The translations under genes and the position numbers were made by a program. This document shows, piece by piece, positions 13,937 through 15,152 of a DNA stretch of 15,152 nt. Location: the NCBI GenBank assembly GCA_949298665.1, contig CASFXO010000144.1, positions 1 through 15,152 on the forward strand, read 5' to 3'. This stretch comes from an uncultured Lentisphaeria bacterium. GTDB taxonomy: Bacteria; Verrucomicrobiota; Lentisphaeria; Victivallales; Victivallaceae. Each line of letters begins with the position of its first letter. The stretch's first letter is position 1. Below the pieces are notes generated by a model. It was not told where the DNA came from and searched no databases. It saw only the letters and a list, made by a program, of their open reading frames with translations.

Positions 13937-15152
13937 TCAGGTTGCGGGAACAAATACCGACATGTCCAGCTTCAACCGCCCCGTTTTGCGCAGCTCTTCC
14001 ACGAAATACGGAATGTTGCCGGTCGCGGTATGCCGACCGACCACCCGGCCGTCGGCGTCGAAACCACTCTGTTCAAATGTGAAAATATCCTGCAGCAGAA
14101 TCACTTCCCCTTCCCTGCCCGTCACCTCGGAAATCTGCAGGACCTTGCGGGATCCGTCGGGTAGACGGGACTGCTGCACGATCAGGTCCAGCGCCGAAGC
14201 GATCTGCTCCCGGATCGCCTTCGACGGCAGATCGAAACCGGCCATCATCACCATGTTCTCCAGCCGGGTCAGCGCGTCGCGCGGATTGTTCGCGTGCGCC
14301 GTCGTCAACGACCCGTCATGGCCGGTATTCATCGCCTGCAGCATGTCCAGCGCTTCGGCGCCGCGGCATTCCCCGACGATGATCCGGTCGGGACGCATGC
14401 GCAACGTATTGACCACCAGATCCCGGATCGTGATGCGTCCCTTTCCCTCGATATTCGCCGGGCGCGCCTCCAGATTCACCAGATTCTGGTGCGTCAGTTT
14501 CAATTCTGCGGAATCCTCGACCGTCACCACCCGTTCCCCTTCCGGAATGAACTGCGACAGCACGTTCAGCAGCGTCGTCTTGCCGGAACCGGTCCCGCCG
14601 GACACCAGAATGTTCTGCCGGGAACGGACCGCCTCTTCCAGAAACAGCGCCATCTCCCGGGTCATGCTGCCGAAGTTGATCAAGTCCTCCGTCGTCAATT
14701 TCTTCTCCGCGAATTTGCGGATGGTAACCGAGGCGCCGTGCAGCGCCAGCGGCGGAATGACCACGTTCACCCGGGAGCCGTCCTCCAGCCGCGCGTCCAC
14801 CATCGGCGACGCCTCGTCCACGTGCCGCCCCAGCGGTTCCACAATCCGCTGAATGATGGACAGCAGATGTTGTCCGTTGAAAAAACGGACCCCGGTCTTG
14901 TACAGCAGACCGCCGCTTTCCACAAACACGCAGTCCGGACCATTGATCATGATTTCCGAAATGCGCGGCGACCGCAGCAGCGGCGAAATGGGTCCCAGAC
15001 CGATGATCTCGTCCAGCAGTGCCTGCCGGAACAACTCCAGCGGCACCTGGTGGGGGATCTCATGGCGACGCTCCTTGAGCACCTGGTCCAGGACCGTCTG
15101 AACTTTATCGCGCATCTCTTCATTGACGGATTCGTTCAGCGCTTCGCTGGAG
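13937..15152 (-). CDS. tadA: TadA/CpaF-family secretion ATPase of the Tad pilus (5' end outside window)
   Basis: Hexameric ATPase of the type II/IV secretion superfamily that drives Flp pilus assembly from the cytoplasmic face of the TadB/TadC platform. Counting from the in-frame ATG at 15115, the visible protein has the N-terminal CpaF region (LLRSPRISEIMINGP near residues 46-60), Walker A GGTGSGKTT (173-181), an Asp-box-like VEDSAE (199-204), Walker B RIIVGECRG (244-252) and the His-box region TTAHANNPRDALTRLE (271-286). All key ATPase residues are intact. The frame stays open upstream of 15115 to the window edge, reading SSEALNESVNEE, so the true start is probably outside; family members are usually somewhat longer than the 404 codons visible. 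The stop lies 9 bases before tadB. The assignment to the CpaF/TadA branch, rather than PilB or GspE, rests on the motif pattern and on the tadB-tadC-flp context. Confidence 0.96.
   Translation of the reverse strand, partial: SSEALNESVNEEMRDKVQTVLDQVLKERRHEIPHQVPLELFRQALLDEIIGLGPISPLLRSPRISEIMINGPDCVFVESGGLLYKTGVRFFNGQHLLSIIQRIVEPLGRHVDEASPMVDARLEDGSRVNVVIPPLALHGASVTIRKFAEKKLTTEDLINFGSMTREMALFLEEAVRSRQNILVSGGTGSGKTTLLNVLSQFIPEGERVVTVEDSAELKLTHQNLVNLEARPANIEGKGRITIRDLVVNTLRMRPDRIIVGECRGAEALDMLQAMNTGHDGSLTTAHANNPRDALTRLENMVMMAGFDLPSKAIREQIASALDLIVQQSRLPDGSRKVLQISEVTGREGEVILLQDIFTFEQSGFDADGRVVGRHTATGNIPYFVEELRKTGRLKLDMSVFVPAT

Overview
The window is one continuous stretch of a Tad/Flp (tight adherence) type IVb pilus or secretion locus. 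All 14 supported genes lie on the minus strand and read from right to left. Coding density is close to 100 %. Most junctions are 4-base ATGA stop/start overlaps or gaps of 2-20 bases, and the largest gap is 34 bases. I see no promoter, terminator, RNA gene, mobile element, CRISPR array or plus-strand gene. The window therefore looks like the middle of a single operon longer than 15 kb that runs off both ends.

Layout in transcription order (high to low coordinates): an incomplete TadA/CpaF secretion ATPase at the right edge; the inner-membrane platform proteins TadB and TadC; two large membrane-anchored FHA-domain proteins, one with a single FHA domain and one with two; two small Flp-type prepilins; the TadV/CpaA-type prepilin peptidase; a TadE-type minor pseudopilin; a very large TadG-like protein; an exported protein of unknown function; an exported helical protein built from a repeat of about 85 residues; a second, longer TadE-like pseudopilin; and the first 60 codons of another exported protein at the left edge.

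The genes fit together as follows. TadA powers assembly on the TadB/TadC platform. TadV cleaves the prepilins after the Gly of G|xxxxE[Y/F]. Flp subunits polymerise, with the TadE/TadG-like proteins as minor or tip components. The two FHA proteins sit between the motor genes and the pilin genes. They place phosphothreonine-recognition modules on the cytoplasmic face and large unidentified domains across the membrane, which suggests control by Ser/Thr phosphorylation. The exported proteins at the left end are unrecognised and are the best candidates for lineage-specific parts or cargo. The secretin (RcpA/CpaC), RcpC/CpaB, TadZ/CpaE and TadD are not in the window and may lie beyond the right edge or elsewhere.

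Organism: a GC-rich, diderm bacterium. The combination of a Tad locus with large FHA membrane proteins and oversized TadG/TadE relatives suggests the Planctomycetota-Verrucomicrobiota-Lentisphaerota group, perhaps a Victivallis-like lineage, but this is a weak inference from style only; no taxonomic marker gene is present.
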